From: Bradyrhizobium viridifuturi
Lineage (GTDB): Bacteria > Pseudomonadota > Alphaproteobacteria > Rhizobiales > Xanthobacteraceae
Assembly (NCBI RefSeq): GCF_001238275.1
Contig: NZ_LGTB01000024.1
Coordinates: forward strand, 1-64,000
Direction of reading: 5' to 3'
Length of the DNA stretch: 64,000 nucleotides
Every line of letters starts with the position of its first letter. The first letter of the stretch is position 1. Below the pieces are notes generated by a model. It was not told the DNA's origin. It did no database searches and saw nothing but the letters and a program-made list of their open reading frames with translations. Below are positions 17,235-26,292 of this stretch, piece after piece. The translations under genes and the position numbers were made by a program.

Positions 17235-20200
17235 TCCTCGATCCCCAATCCGCCGGCCGCGGACCATTCCTTGATCCGCGCGAGGTCGTCATAGGCACCG
17301 TAGCGGTTCGCCCACATCGAGAGGTTCAGCGAGGTGTAGGGCTGCTGCTCGTCGTCGAAGGCGCGGATCAGCGCTTCGAGCTTGCGCCGCGCGCTGTCGG
17401 CGGCTTCATCGGGCGGCTGCGGCGTGTCGCTGGTCTTGATCTTCAGTTCCAGCGAACGCTGCTCGCCCGGCGGGTTGTTGCCGCTCAGCCTGACATAGAC
17501 GAGGTCGCCGACCGAGCGTCCGGCCGGAATGTCGGCGAAGCCGCCCTCGCGCAGGATCGCCGCTTCCAGCGTCAGCTGCGGCGACAGCCCCATGCGCACC
17601 TGCTTGCCGGTCGGCGGCTGGCCGGTCTTGTAGTCGAGGATCGCGAAGCTGCCGTCGTCGCGCCGCTCGATGCGATCGGCGCGCGCAGAGAGCACGAATG
17701 TCCTGGCATCGTCGAGCGGAATGCCGATCTCGCCGCGGATCTCGGCCTGGATTGCGTCGATGCTGCCGCGCCGTGCCTGCTCCCATTCGGCAAACCACGC
17801 CGCGATGCGCTGGAAGCGCGGCCACCACAGCGCACGCGCCTCCGGTCGCTCCATCAGCGGCGCAAAATGCCTGGCCCCGATATCGCGCAGCGCGCCCTTG
17901 ATGTCGTCAGGCAACGCGTCGGCATAGGTTTGCGTGAATTCGCCGAGCGATTCGTGGATCGCGGAGCCGCGATCGGCCGCCGACAGCGGCATGTCGACCG
18001 GGTCGAGCGGATCGAGCTTGAGGATGTAGCGCGCATAGATCGTGTAGGGATCGCGCAGCCAGTCCTCGATCGCGGTGACCGACATCTTCAGCGGCCGTGC
18101 CTCGCGCGGTGGCCGCGGCTCCGGCTGCGGCATCGGCTCGACCTTGTCGGGCTGGTCGAGCTCGGCGGCATATTTCACGTAGATTTCGCCAGCCGATGTC
18201 GCCGCCTTCCAGCGCGCTTCGCCCGCGACCGCTTCGAGGCGGTGCAGCAAGCGCGAGGCGACCGCCGGCGCGCCGCCGACCTTGGCGGCATGGGTGAGGA
18301 TCACCTCGTCATGGCCGAGCAGTTGCGCGAAGTCGTGCGCGGACAGGCCGATGCGCCGCTCGGGAAGATCGAGCCCGAGCTCGTGTCGCATCGGCCGGCT
18401 CAGCCACGGATCGATCCGTGGCGCCGGCGGCCAGACGCCCTCGACCAGGCCGCCGAGGATTACGCGATCGGATTCAGTCAGACGCGCCTCGAGCTGGCCG
18501 AAGATATTGAGCTGCGCCCGCGCCGATTCCGGCCGCCGCACCATGCGGTCGGCGAACGCGGTCTGGAACACCTCGGGATAATCTGACAGGGGCGTCATCA
18601 GCCCACTCGGCTGCTGCTTGGCGAGCAGCTCGTCGAAGGCGGAGGCCAGCGACGCGCCGGCGCGCTCCTCGAACACGATGGCGACGCCGTTCTGGTCGGC
18701 CGACAGCGCAATCAGCGCCTCGCGATGGCGCGCCGCCAGCTCGGCGAAATCATGCGGTTTTGACGACGCCATGCGTTCGAGCGGCGCCAGCGCGGCCTGC
18801 AATCTGGTGATCAGGTCCTGGGCCTGGTTGAGCTCGTTGTCGCGCAGCCGCGCACGCGGCTCCATGGCGTGCAGCGACGAGGTCTCGCCGCCATGCAGCT
18901 TGACCAGTTCGGCGCGGAAGCGTGCGAAGTCGCGCGCAAGTCCGCCGGTCCCCGGTTGTGGTCGCGTGCCGCGCAGCAGCGCGATCTCCAGCACCTCGAT
19001 CGCGCGCTTCAGTGCGTTATGCGCGCCGCCGAGCCGGAACAGCGGATGCTTGAGCAGCGCGAGCAGCGTCGGTGGTTCGAGTCCTTTGGCGGCGGCCTCC
19101 GCAGTGAGGCGGGCGAACACGCCGGCCGGCGTTTCCATCAGCGCGTCGCCGCCGGAATCGTCGAACTCCAGCTTCCAGCGGGTCAGCGAAGCCATCACAC
19201 GGCGTGCCAGCGCGCGATCCGGCGTCACCAGCGCAGCCGATTTGCCGAGATGCCGGGCTTCGCGCATCGCGACCGCGATCGCCAGCGCTTCCATCTCCGG
19301 GTTGGGCGCCTCGACCACGGCGAGGTTGGTCATCCCCGCGGAAATCCGCGCCGCGATCTCGGGCCGCTCGAGCCGGTCGTGCCACTGCGCCGTGGCCGTC
19401 GACGGACGCATCGTCTCCGACACCAGCACCTCGCGGCCGAGCGGCGCGGGAACGGCCAGGCTCTCGACGTCGCGACGCTTGATGCCGAAGCGATCGAGCA
19501 GCGCGTGCATCGCGAATTGCGGATGGTTCGACGACGGCGGCAGGGTGAAGCGGCCATCGTCGCCGCGCTCGCCGCCGATCGTGTCCCAGGAGTCTTCGTC
19601 CAGATCAGTGTCGAGCCCGGGCAGCACCACGGCGCCGTTCGGGAGCTTCGCCACCGCGTGCAGGAATTTTGCCGTCGCCGGCATCGAGCCGGTCGAACCG
19701 GCGGCGATCACCGGGCCCGTGGGGTGCGCGGTCAACCGCGCAGCTTCCGCCTCGATCAGGAGGTCGCGGCGCGCCGCGGGCTCGATCCGGCCGATCTCCT
19801 TGAGGTAGTTCGGCCAGGCGTCGCGCGCGATGCGCAGGAATTCGAGCGAGTGCTGCCAGTATTTGTCGAGCTGATCCGGCACCAGGCGGTCGAGCGCGCG
19901 CCAGTCGACGCCGCGCGTCACCATGTCGTCCATCAGCCGCGCCAGGTCGCCGGCGAGTTGCAGGGTCGAGGCCGGGCCGCCGACCACCAGCGGCGCCGAC
20001 ACCGGCGTCTTCGCCCAGGCCGCGACCAGATGCGCCAGCGTCAGCCGGCGCTCCAGCTCGCCGAGGCGTGGCGGGATTTCCAGCGGCGCGGCGCCGCCGA
20101 CATCGTCGCCCTGGTCGGCGAAGGCGAGCTCGTCCTCATCGATCTCGCCGAGGGCCACGATGCGCGGCAGCACGGCGGCGTCGGAATCGAGCACGTCGAG

Positions 20201-20374
20201 GAAGATTTCGCGCGCCAGCCGGCCGGCGCGGCGGGTCGGCAGATACAGCGTGGCGTTGGCGAGCTTTGCCGGATCGTTGCGCGCCTCGAATCCCGCCACC
20301 AGGCGGCCGTCCACCAGCGCCGCAATGACGGTGCGCAGGAGCGGCGCGGAAACGGGAACGCTGAAGACGCGCAT
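17228..20374 (-). CDS. addB: double-strand break repair protein AddB
   Basis: Partner of AddA: a degenerate helicase fold that scans DNA, plus a C-terminal RecB-like nuclease. The 1048-residue length is typical of alphaproteobacteria. The nuclease shows DYKTGQPPTGKQ near the C-terminus. The upstream part has the family patterns LPTRRAGR and VIAAGSTGSMPATAKF. I chose ATG 20374 (RVFSVPVSAPLL) over an extension with no family similarity. Gene order addB-addA-trxA is usual for the group. Confidence 0.93.
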   Translation of the reverse strand: MRVFSVPVSAPLLRTVIAALVDGRLVAGFEARNDPAKLANATLYLPTRRAGRLAREIFLDVLDSDAAVLPRIVALGEIDEDELAFADQGDDVGGAAPLEIPPRLGELERRLTLAHLVAAWAKTPVSAPLVVGGPASTLQLAGDLARLMDDMVTRGVDWRALDRLVPDQLDKYWQHSLEFLRIARDAWPNYLKEIGRIEPAARRDLLIEAEAARLTAHPTGPVIAAGSTGSMPATAKFLHAVAKLPNGAVVLPGLDTDLDEDSWDTIGGERGDDGRFTLPPSSNHPQFAMHALLDRFGIKRRDVESLAVPAPLGREVLVSETMRPSTATAQWHDRLERPEIAARISAGMTNLAVVEAPNPEMEALAIAVAMREARHLGKSAALVTPDRALARRVMASLTRWKLEFDDSGGDALMETPAGVFARLTAEAAAKGLEPPTLLALLKHPLFRLGGAHNALKRAIEVLEIALLRGTRPQPGTGGLARDFARFRAELVKLHGGETSSLHAMEPRARLRDNELNQAQDLITRLQAALAPLERMASSKPHDFAELAARHREALIALSADQNGVAIVFEERAGASLASAFDELLAKQQPSGLMTPLSDYPEVFQTAFADRMVRRPESARAQLNIFGQLEARLTESDRVILGGLVEGVWPPAPRIDPWLSRPMRHELGLDLPERRIGLSAHDFAQLLGHDEVILTHAAKVGGAPAVASRLLHRLEAVAGEARWKAATSAGEIYVKYAAELDQPDKVEPMPQPEPRPPREARPLKMSVTAIEDWLRDPYTIYARYILKLDPLDPVDMPLSAADRGSAIHESLGEFTQTYADALPDDIKGALRDIGARHFAPLMERPEARALWWPRFQRIAAWFAEWEQARRGSIDAIQAEIRGEIGIPLDDARTFVLSARADRIERRDDGSFAILDYKTGQPPTGKQVRMGLSPQLTLEAAILREGGFADIPAGRSVGDLVYVRLSGNNPPGEQRSLELKIKTSDTPQPPDEAADSARRKLEALIRAFDDEQQPYTSLNLSMWANRYGAYDDLARIKEWSAAGGLGIEEW

Positions 20375-20454
20375 GGGCTGCCTTGTTCGAATCAGGCGCC
20401 AATATAGGAAGCGGCGGCGGTCGTTAGCCACCCCTGCCGGTCAGCCATGACTGC

Positions 20455-21374
20455 TCAATGTCTCAGGTGGCCAGCGCAGCGATCGACGGCATCCAGGAAC
20501 CAGCGCAGTGCCGGATCCTGCGCGGCGCGGCTGGTATGGATCAGGTCGATGGCGAAGGCCGGGATCTCGATCGGGGGCATCACGACGGCAATTTCGGCGA
20601 GATGCGTGAAGCGGCGGGCGACGCGCTCGGACAGCGTGGCGATGAGATCGGTGCCGGCCACGGCGAACGGAACGGCCACCACATGCGCGAGCGTCACGGC
20701 CAGGCGCCGCTTCAACCCATGGCGTGCCAGCAGCGCGTCGATCACGCTCGGCAGGCCATCGCCGCCGGCCGCCGAGAACAGCGCGTGCGGCAGGGTCGCG
20801 TAGTCGTCAAGGCTCAGGCGCTCGGTTCGCTTCGCGCGCGCGGCGTCGCGGATGCAGACGAAGCGTTCCTCGAACAGGCGGTGCCGGACGCAGCGCGGCG
20901 TCTCCGGCAGATGGCCGCCGATCAGCGCATCGAGCTCGCCGCGCTCCAGCTTTGCCAGCGCCACCGTCGCATCGGTCAGCGGACGCACGGCAAGGTCGAT
21001 CCCCGGCGCTTCCGCGCGCAGCAAGCGGGTCAGCTCCGGCACCAGGACGAGATCGCCATAGTCGGTCGCGGCGATGGTGACGCGCCGTCGCGCGGTGGCC
21101 GGATCGAAGCTCCGGTCGGGCGCCAGCGCGCCCCGGATCTGCTGCAACGCCTCGCCGATCGGCCCTGCCAGCGCCAGTGCCCTTTCGGTCGGCTGCATGC
21201 CGGCGCCGGCGCGCAGGAACAATTCGTCCGCAAACAGCGCGCGCACCTCCGCAACGCGCTGCTCATCGACGGCTGGGCGAGGCCGATGCGCTCGGCCGCT
21301 CGGGTGACGTGGCGCTCCTCCATCAGCGCCTCGAAGGCGACCAGCAGGTTGAGATCGACGGCAGATAAATTCAT
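20455..21374 (-). CDS. LysR-family transcriptional regulator (one frameshift)
   Basis: LysR regulator with an N-terminal winged HTH (NLSAVDLNLLVAFEALMEER, then VTRAAERIGLAQPSMSSAL) and a C-terminal periplasmic-binding-like effector domain. The two parts lie in different frames. Restoring one G near 21254 joins SSAL to REVRALFADELFLRAG and gives a normal 306-residue protein starting at ATG 21374. It is divergent from a transporter across 43 nt, the classic layout for a regulator controlling its neighbour. The effector is unknown. The cassette separates addB from murU. Confidence 0.85.
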
Positions 21375-21417
21375 TGCAGCAATAATGGTCATAATAATAA
21401 TCGATTTCAACAATAAT
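21375..21417. promoter_or_regulatory. divergent promoter region of LysR and transporter genes
   Basis: A 43-nt gap, strikingly AT-rich for this genome (runs of ATAATAATAAT). Related direct repeats GCAGCAATAAT and TCAACAATAAT lie at its two ends. Both promoters and the LysR binding site must fit here or extend into the coding ends. Confidence 0.45.
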
Positions 21418-22391
21418 ATGGATAAGCCTAAGGTCGTCGCAGGCATGACGACGAGGCCGGAAGATTTGGGACATTCATTCGCCAGACTGATGCCGCGCGG
21501 GCCGACCTTGCTGATCATCGGCGTGCTGGCCGGGCTGGCCTTGCCGGCCCTGGCGGACGGCGTGCGCCCGTTGATGGCGGCCGCGATCTTCGTGCTGGTG
21601 CTCGGCACCTTCCTCCAAGTCGACGGCGCGGCGTTCCGGCGTGCGTTGCGGCGTCCGCTGATCTGGCTGCTGCTGCCGGCGCTCGCGATGCTGGCCTGTC
21701 CGCTTGCGGTCGGTTTCGCGGCGCGCGGCGCCGGATTTGCGCCGGAGCTGATCGTCGCGCTGGTGCTGTCGGTCTGCGCGCCGCCGTCGAGCGGCACCGC
21801 GGCGGTCGCGCGCATGCTCGGCTTCGACGCCACCGTTCCGCTCGCCGTGACGTTGCTGTCGATGGCGCTGGCCCCGGTCACCGTGCCGCTGATCGCGTCG
21901 GGATTTGCCGGTCTCGCGCTCGATCCGTTGGCGCTCGCTGCGCGACTGGCGCTGCTGGTCGGCGGCGCTGGCGCGCTGGCGTTGCTGCTGCGCCGTCAGG
22001 CGGCTGCGCAGTTGGTGCGGCATGGGCGTCTCATCGACGCCTCGTGCTCGCCTCGCTGCTGCTGTTCGCAATCGCGACCATGGCCGGGGTGCGCGCGCAG
22101 ATCGAGGCGCAGCCGATCGCTGCCGCGACTTGCGTCGGCCTTGCCTTCGCCTGCAATCTTGCCTTGCAGGGGCTGGGCGCGCTGCTGACGCCGGGTCCGC
22201 TCGCCGAGCGGTTGACCACGGGCCTCGTTCTCGGCAACCGAAATGTCGGATTGGTCTGGTCGGCGATGGGCGCGGCGGTATCGCCGATGACGGCGCTGTT
22301 CTTCGCGGCGACACAGTTTCCGATCTACATGACGCCGCGCCTGATCGAGATGCTGGTTCGTCGCGGGCGAAAGGAGAAGGCCTCACAATGA
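21418..22391 (+). CDS. multi-helix transporter, bile acid:sodium symporter-like (one frameshift)
   Basis: Inner-membrane protein with about nine or ten hydrophobic segments. The closest match I can suggest is the SBF/BASS (bile acid:sodium symporter, ACR3-like) fold, from the VCAPPSSGTAAVARMLG segment and GNRNVGLVWSAMG near the end. The substrate is unknown. The frame breaks near 22040; restoring one C (GACGCCCTCG) joins LIDA to LVLASLLLFAIATMAG and gives 324 residues. ATG 21418 and ATG 21445 are both possible starts. It overlaps the DUF2891 gene by ATGA. Confidence 0.7.
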
Positions 22392-23401
22392 GCGAGACGA
22401 CCCTGACCGAAGATCTGGCCGTCCGCTTCGCGCGCATCGCGCTCGGCCATGTCGGCCGCGAATATCCGAACAAGCCGGATCATGTGCTGGCAGGGCCGCA
22501 GGACGCACGCACGCCGCGCGAACTGCATCCGGTGTTCTTCGGCAGCTACGACTGGCACTCCTGCGTCCACAGCTACTGGATGCTCGCCCGGCTGCTGCGC
22601 CGCTATCCGACCTCCGATGCGGCGAAAGATATCCGCGCCTTGTTCGACGCGCAGTTCGTTGCGGAGAAGATCGCGGCCGAGTGCGCCTATCTCGCGGCCC
22701 CGACCGCGCGCGGCTTCAAGCGGCCCTACGGCTGGGGCTGGCTGTTGAAGCTCGCGGCTGAACTCTCGCGGCTCGACGATACGCGGTGGCGCGAACGAAT
22801 TGCTCCGCTTGCCGGGATCTTCGCGCAGCGCTTTCGCGATTTCCTGCCGCTCGCCACCTATCCGGTGCGGGTCGGCACGCATTTCAACACTGCGTTCGGG
22901 CTGCGCATGGCCGCCGACTACGCGGTGGCGACGAACGACGATGCGCTCAGTGCGCTGCTGCGCGACACGGCGCTGCGCTGGTACGGCGCCGATCAGGATT
23001 GTCCCGCCTGGGGTGAGCCGAGCGGCGACGATTTCCAGTCGTCCGCGCTGATCGAGGCCGAGTGCATGCGCCGGCTGCTGTCGCCTGGCGATTTCCTGCC
23101 CTGGTTCGACCGCTTCCTGCCGCGCCTCGCGCAGCGCGAGCCGGCAACCCTGTTCCGGCCCGCCACGGTGACTGATCGCACCGACGGCAAGCTTGCGCAT
23201 CTTGATGGACTCAATCTCAGCCGGGCGTGGTGCTGGCGTGCGCTGGCCGGCGCATTGGCGGAGGGCGATGTGCGTCGCCCGATCCTGCTGGATGCTGCGC
23301 GACGCCATCTCGATGCCGGCCTGCCGCATATCGCCGGCGACTATATGGGCGAACACTGGCTCGCGAGTTTTGCAGTGCTCGCCATTGACGCGGAAGACTG
23401 A
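22388..23401 (+). CDS. DUF2891 domain-containing protein
   Basis: A 337-residue protein of the DUF2891 family, for which I know no established function. It has no signal peptide or membrane helix and looks globular and mostly helical. It carries conserved aromatic and His motifs such as YDWHSCVHSYWML (about residues 54-66) and HFNTAFGLRMA. A late GDYMGEHWLASFA resembles the helical-toroid style of some sugar-acting enzymes; that comparison is only inference. Its 4-nt overlap with the transporter suggests it acts on what the transporter moves. Confidence 0.8.
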   Translation: MSETTLTEDLAVRFARIALGHVGREYPNKPDHVLAGPQDARTPRELHPVFFGSYDWHSCVHSYWMLARLLRRYPTSDAAKDIRALFDAQFVAEKIAAECAYLAAPTARGFKRPYGWGWLLKLAAELSRLDDTRWRERIAPLAGIFAQRFRDFLPLATYPVRVGTHFNTAFGLRMAADYAVATNDDALSALLRDTALRWYGADQDCPAWGEPSGDDFQSSALIEAECMRRLLSPGDFLPWFDRFLPRLAQREPATLFRPATVTDRTDGKLAHLDGLNLSRAWCWRALAGALAEGDVRRPILLDAARRHLDAGLPHIAGDYMGEHWLASFAVLAIDAED

Positions 23402-23410
23402 GGGCGGTGC

Positions 23411-23455
23411 TTAAAGCGCGATCAGATCAGGGTTGGGGATCGTCATCGCGCTTTA
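23411..23455. repeat. palindromic intergenic repeat (AAAGCGCGAT type)
   Basis: Perfect 11-bp inverted repeat TAAAGCGCGAT (23412-23422) and ATCGCGCTTTA (23445-23455) just after the DUF2891 stop. It is the kind of short palindromic element scattered through Bradyrhizobium-like genomes. Confidence 0.6.
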
Positions 23456-23466
23456 GTTTCTTGTCT

Positions 23467-23514
23467 GAGCATGATCTTTCGGAAAACCGCTACGCACTTT
23501 TCCGGATCATGCTC
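23467..23514. repeat. palindromic intergenic repeat (GAGCATGATC type)
   Basis: Inverted ends GAGCATGATC (23467-23476) and GATCATGCTC (23505-23514) surround a TTTCGGAAAA...TTTTCCG core. It lies between convergent DUF2891 and murU and touches the murU stop codon, so it may also act as a bidirectional terminator. Related copies occur at 28826 and, degenerate, near 55873 and 63463. Confidence 0.7.
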
Positions 23515-24260
23515 TAAGCGACGCTTTCCAGGAAGGCTTCTTCCGCAGCCTGGATCGCGTCGGGGGTCCCGACATGCATCCAGACGCCGTCGAGGCGCAG
23601 GCCGAACAGCCGCTCCTGATCGTTGGCGCGATCGAACATCTTTGTCAGCGAGAACTCGCCGGCCGGAGCATCGGCGAACAGCGCCGGCGACATGATCGCG
23701 GCGCCGGCATAGACGAACGGCACCACCTGGTTTTCCCGCCGCTTGCGCAGCGCGCCGTCCGGCAGCATCGAATAGTCGCCGCGGCCGCTATAGCCGATGC
23801 TCGAGGCGGTCGGCGCCATCAGCAGCAGGATATCCATCCGCGCGGGATCGAAGGTCTCGGCCAGCCGCGCCAGATTGGAGCGTACACCGTCGATCCACAT
23901 CGTGTCGGCGTTGAGATGGAAGAACGGCGCATCGCCGAGCTGCGGCAGCGCCTTGACGACGGCGCCGCCGGTGCCGAGCACCTGGTCGCGTTCGTCGGAG
24001 ATGATCACGTGCGGACGGCTGCGGGTCTTGACGTGCTCGATGATCTGGTCGGGCAGGTAATGCACGTTGACGACGGCCTCGGTGACGCCGGCGCCGGCGA
24101 GCTTGTCGAGCACATGGTCGAGCAGCGGCTGACCGGCAACGCTGACCAGCGGCTTCGGCATAGTGAGGGTCAGGGGGCGCATGCGCACGCCGAGTCCCGC
24201 GGCGAGCACCATGGCCTTATGGGGAGTGACGGGCATTTTCCGGATATTCTCGGTCATCAT
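23514..24260 (-). CDS. murU: nucleotidyltransferase, MurU-like (MurNAc-1-phosphate uridylyltransferase)
   Basis: A 248-residue sugar-phosphate nucleotidyltransferase. It has the signature AMVLAAGLGVRMRPLT near residues 16-31, then MPKPLV, GTGGAV and a metal-binding NADTMW. By sequence alone it could be any NDP-sugar synthase of the RmlA/GlmU group. The AmgK-like kinase on the same strand, two genes upstream, argues for MurU. That enzyme makes UDP-MurNAc directly from recycled MurNAc-1-phosphate, bypassing fosfomycin-sensitive de novo steps. The symbol rests on this context. Confidence 0.75.
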   Translation of the reverse strand: MMTENIRKMPVTPHKAMVLAAGLGVRMRPLTLTMPKPLVSVAGQPLLDHVLDKLAGAGVTEAVVNVHYLPDQIIEHVKTRSRPHVIISDERDQVLGTGGAVVKALPQLGDAPFFHLNADTMWIDGVRSNLARLAETFDPARMDILLLMAPTASSIGYSGRGDYSMLPDGALRKRRENQVVPFVYAGAAIMSPALFADAPAGEFSLTKMFDRANDQERLFGLRLDGVWMHVGTPDAIQAAEEAFLESVA

Positions 24261-24364
24261 CTCTCATGCGCCGATCCTATCACGGCGATTCGGCAAGCAC
24301 ATCAACCAGACGCCATAGTCATGAGACATGACGGCCGTAAGACGGCAAAAATGACGACGATGGC

Positions 24365-24682
24365 CTAGACCTCGGCTTGCGCGCCGCGTCTGGCAGTTTT
24401 CTTCTTCTTGTCGCCTTGTTTGAGGAAGTTGACGCCGATCTGGTCGCCGTTGACCCATGCCAGCTCGCAGCGGCGATAGGCCAATCCTGTGGACGACAGC
24501 AGCAGAAAAAACTCCTTCAGGGCGAGGCCCTCGACCGAACCCTCGACGGTCAGCTTGGCGCCCGTCTCGGACACGTCTTCCATGGTGCAGTCGCGCCGCC
24601 AGGTGCCGTCAATGCCCATCATGTGCGCGGCTATGCCGCGCTCAAACGTGACACGATCGCCCCTGCGTCGTTCCGTCGCCAT
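24365..24682 (-). CDS. PilZ domain protein (probable c-di-GMP binder)
   Basis: A 105-residue single-domain PilZ protein. Both c-di-GMP-binding motifs are intact: RxxxR (Arg6 to Arg10 in RRRGDR) and DxSxxG (Asp36-Gly41, DVSETG). ATG 24682 puts the first motif at the N-terminus; a longer frame adds only 11 residues. The C-terminus is a Lys-rich tail. Single PilZ proteins act as adaptors that pass the c-di-GMP signal to a partner, which cannot be named here. It lies between murU and tsaE-amgK. Confidence 0.85.
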   Translation of the reverse strand: MATERRRGDRVTFERGIAAHMMGIDGTWRRDCTMEDVSETGAKLTVEGSVEGLALKEFFLLLSSTGLAYRRCELAWVNGDQIGVNFLKQGDKKKKTARRGAQAEV

Positions 24683-24769
24683 CGTGTGGTCCCGCTCCCG
24701 ATTCGGCCGCGCCATGGATGAGGCGCAGCCTCGGTAACCTTAGGGGACCCAAGGCTAACAACCCGTAAA

Positions 24770-26292
24770 CTAAGGTACTGGGGGAGGGACGTTGGCTGTG
24801 TACCAGATGCGGAAGGTCGTCAGCACCGGATGGGCCAGCGAGCGCTCCAGATAGGTCCAGATCCGCGGCTGATGCTTGAGATACTGCGGCTTGCCGTCGC
24901 GGCGGTTGAGCCGCGCGAAGGTGCCGAGCAGGCGGGTGTTGCGCTGCGCCGACATGATCGCATACAGCTCGGCGAAGCCGGCCGGGTCGAAGCTCTCGTC
25001 GGTGGCGCGCCGCGCCTTGATGTAGCGGGTCAACAGCGACAGTTCGAGCTGCTCGGGCACATCGATCCGCGCGTCCTGCAGCAGCGACACCACGTCATAG
25101 GCCGCGGGGCCGAGCAGCGCGTCCTGGAAGTCGATGATGCCGACACGCAGGATGCCGGTGCGCTCGGCAAGCCAGATGATGTTCGGCGAATGGAAGTCGC
25201 GGATCACCCAGGTCTGCGGCGCCGCGGCGGGCTTTTCCAGGAGGCCGCGCCACATTCCGAGGAATTCGGTGCGCAGCTCCTCGCTCGGCTGCACGCCGCG
25301 GTCGGGCAGGTACCATTCCAGCATCAGCCCGATCTCGATCAGCCAGGCGTCGATATCGAACACCGGGATGTCGTAGCTCTCGTCCGGTGTCACCGGCAGC
25401 TGCGCCGGCAGCGCCTCGCGATGCAACGCGGCCAGCATGTCGACGGCGGCTTCGTAGCGCTCGGCAATCGGTCGCGGCGGATCGCCTTCGATCACGCCCT
25501 CCGCGCCGAGATCCTCGGTGATGAGGAAGCCGGATTCGAGATCGGTGTGCCGGATCGCCGGCGCGGAGAAGCCGTGCTTGCGCAGGCCGTTTCCGATCGC
25601 GACGAACGGCCGGACGTCTTCGGCGAGATGCACCGCCGCGCTGTAGGACCTGCCGTTGTAGATCGCCGGACCGTCGGGACGCGCGGCGAGTTCATCAGGA
25701 TGACGCTGCCGTCGTCATTGCGCAGCCGCGCATAGGAGCGCGTCGAGGCGTCGCCCGGCATGCGCTCGCGCCGGGCGTTGAGGAAGCCCGCGCGCTCGAG
25801 GAATCGGCGCAGCTCGTGCAGCCGCGCGACCTTGGCCGCTGCTTGGCCATAGCCGGTGATCTCGGCGGCGCGCGCGGCCGATCCGAGCGCCGGGCGGTGG
25901 CTGAATGCAATGTCGATGCGATCGGCAGGCATCGCATCCGGCGCGCGTTCCGGCCACTCGATCAGCGCCACGATGTCGTCGGGCAGCGGCGACAGCCCGA
26001 TCTCCTCGAGCTCGCTGGCGTCGTTGATGCGGTAGAGATCGGCATGGACCAGTGGAAACGACGGCAGCTCGTAGCTTTGCGCCAGCGTGAAGGTCGGGCT
26101 CGGCACTTCCAGCGTGTCGTCGGCGGCGAGGTAGCGGATCAGCGCGCGGGCGGCCGCGGTCTTGCCGGCGCCGAGGTCGCCCGACAGCGTGATGACGTCG
26201 CCGGCGCCGATCAGGAGCGCGAGGTCGGCCATCAGCTCTGACGTCGCGGTTTCGTTCGCGAGCGCCACCGAGAATGTCGAGGTCGCCGTCAT
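24770..26292 (-). CDS. tsaE: TsaE-AmgK fusion: tRNA t6A ATPase plus amino-sugar kinase (one frameshift)
   Basis: Residues 1-150 are TsaE, the ATPase that supports t6A37 formation on tRNA, with Walker A SGDLGAGKT near residue 40 and PSPTFTL. The rest is an aminoglycoside-phosphotransferase-fold kinase with the catalytic loop VIRDFHSPNIIW and metal-binding IIDFQDALLGP. It resembles AmgK, the anomeric MurNAc/GlcNAc kinase that feeds MurU. The frame breaks near 25683. One restored base (CCGCGCCGTCCC) joins MNSP to RRPDGPAIYNG and gives one 507-residue protein. The start overlaps the divL stop by 4 nt. Confidence 0.85.
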
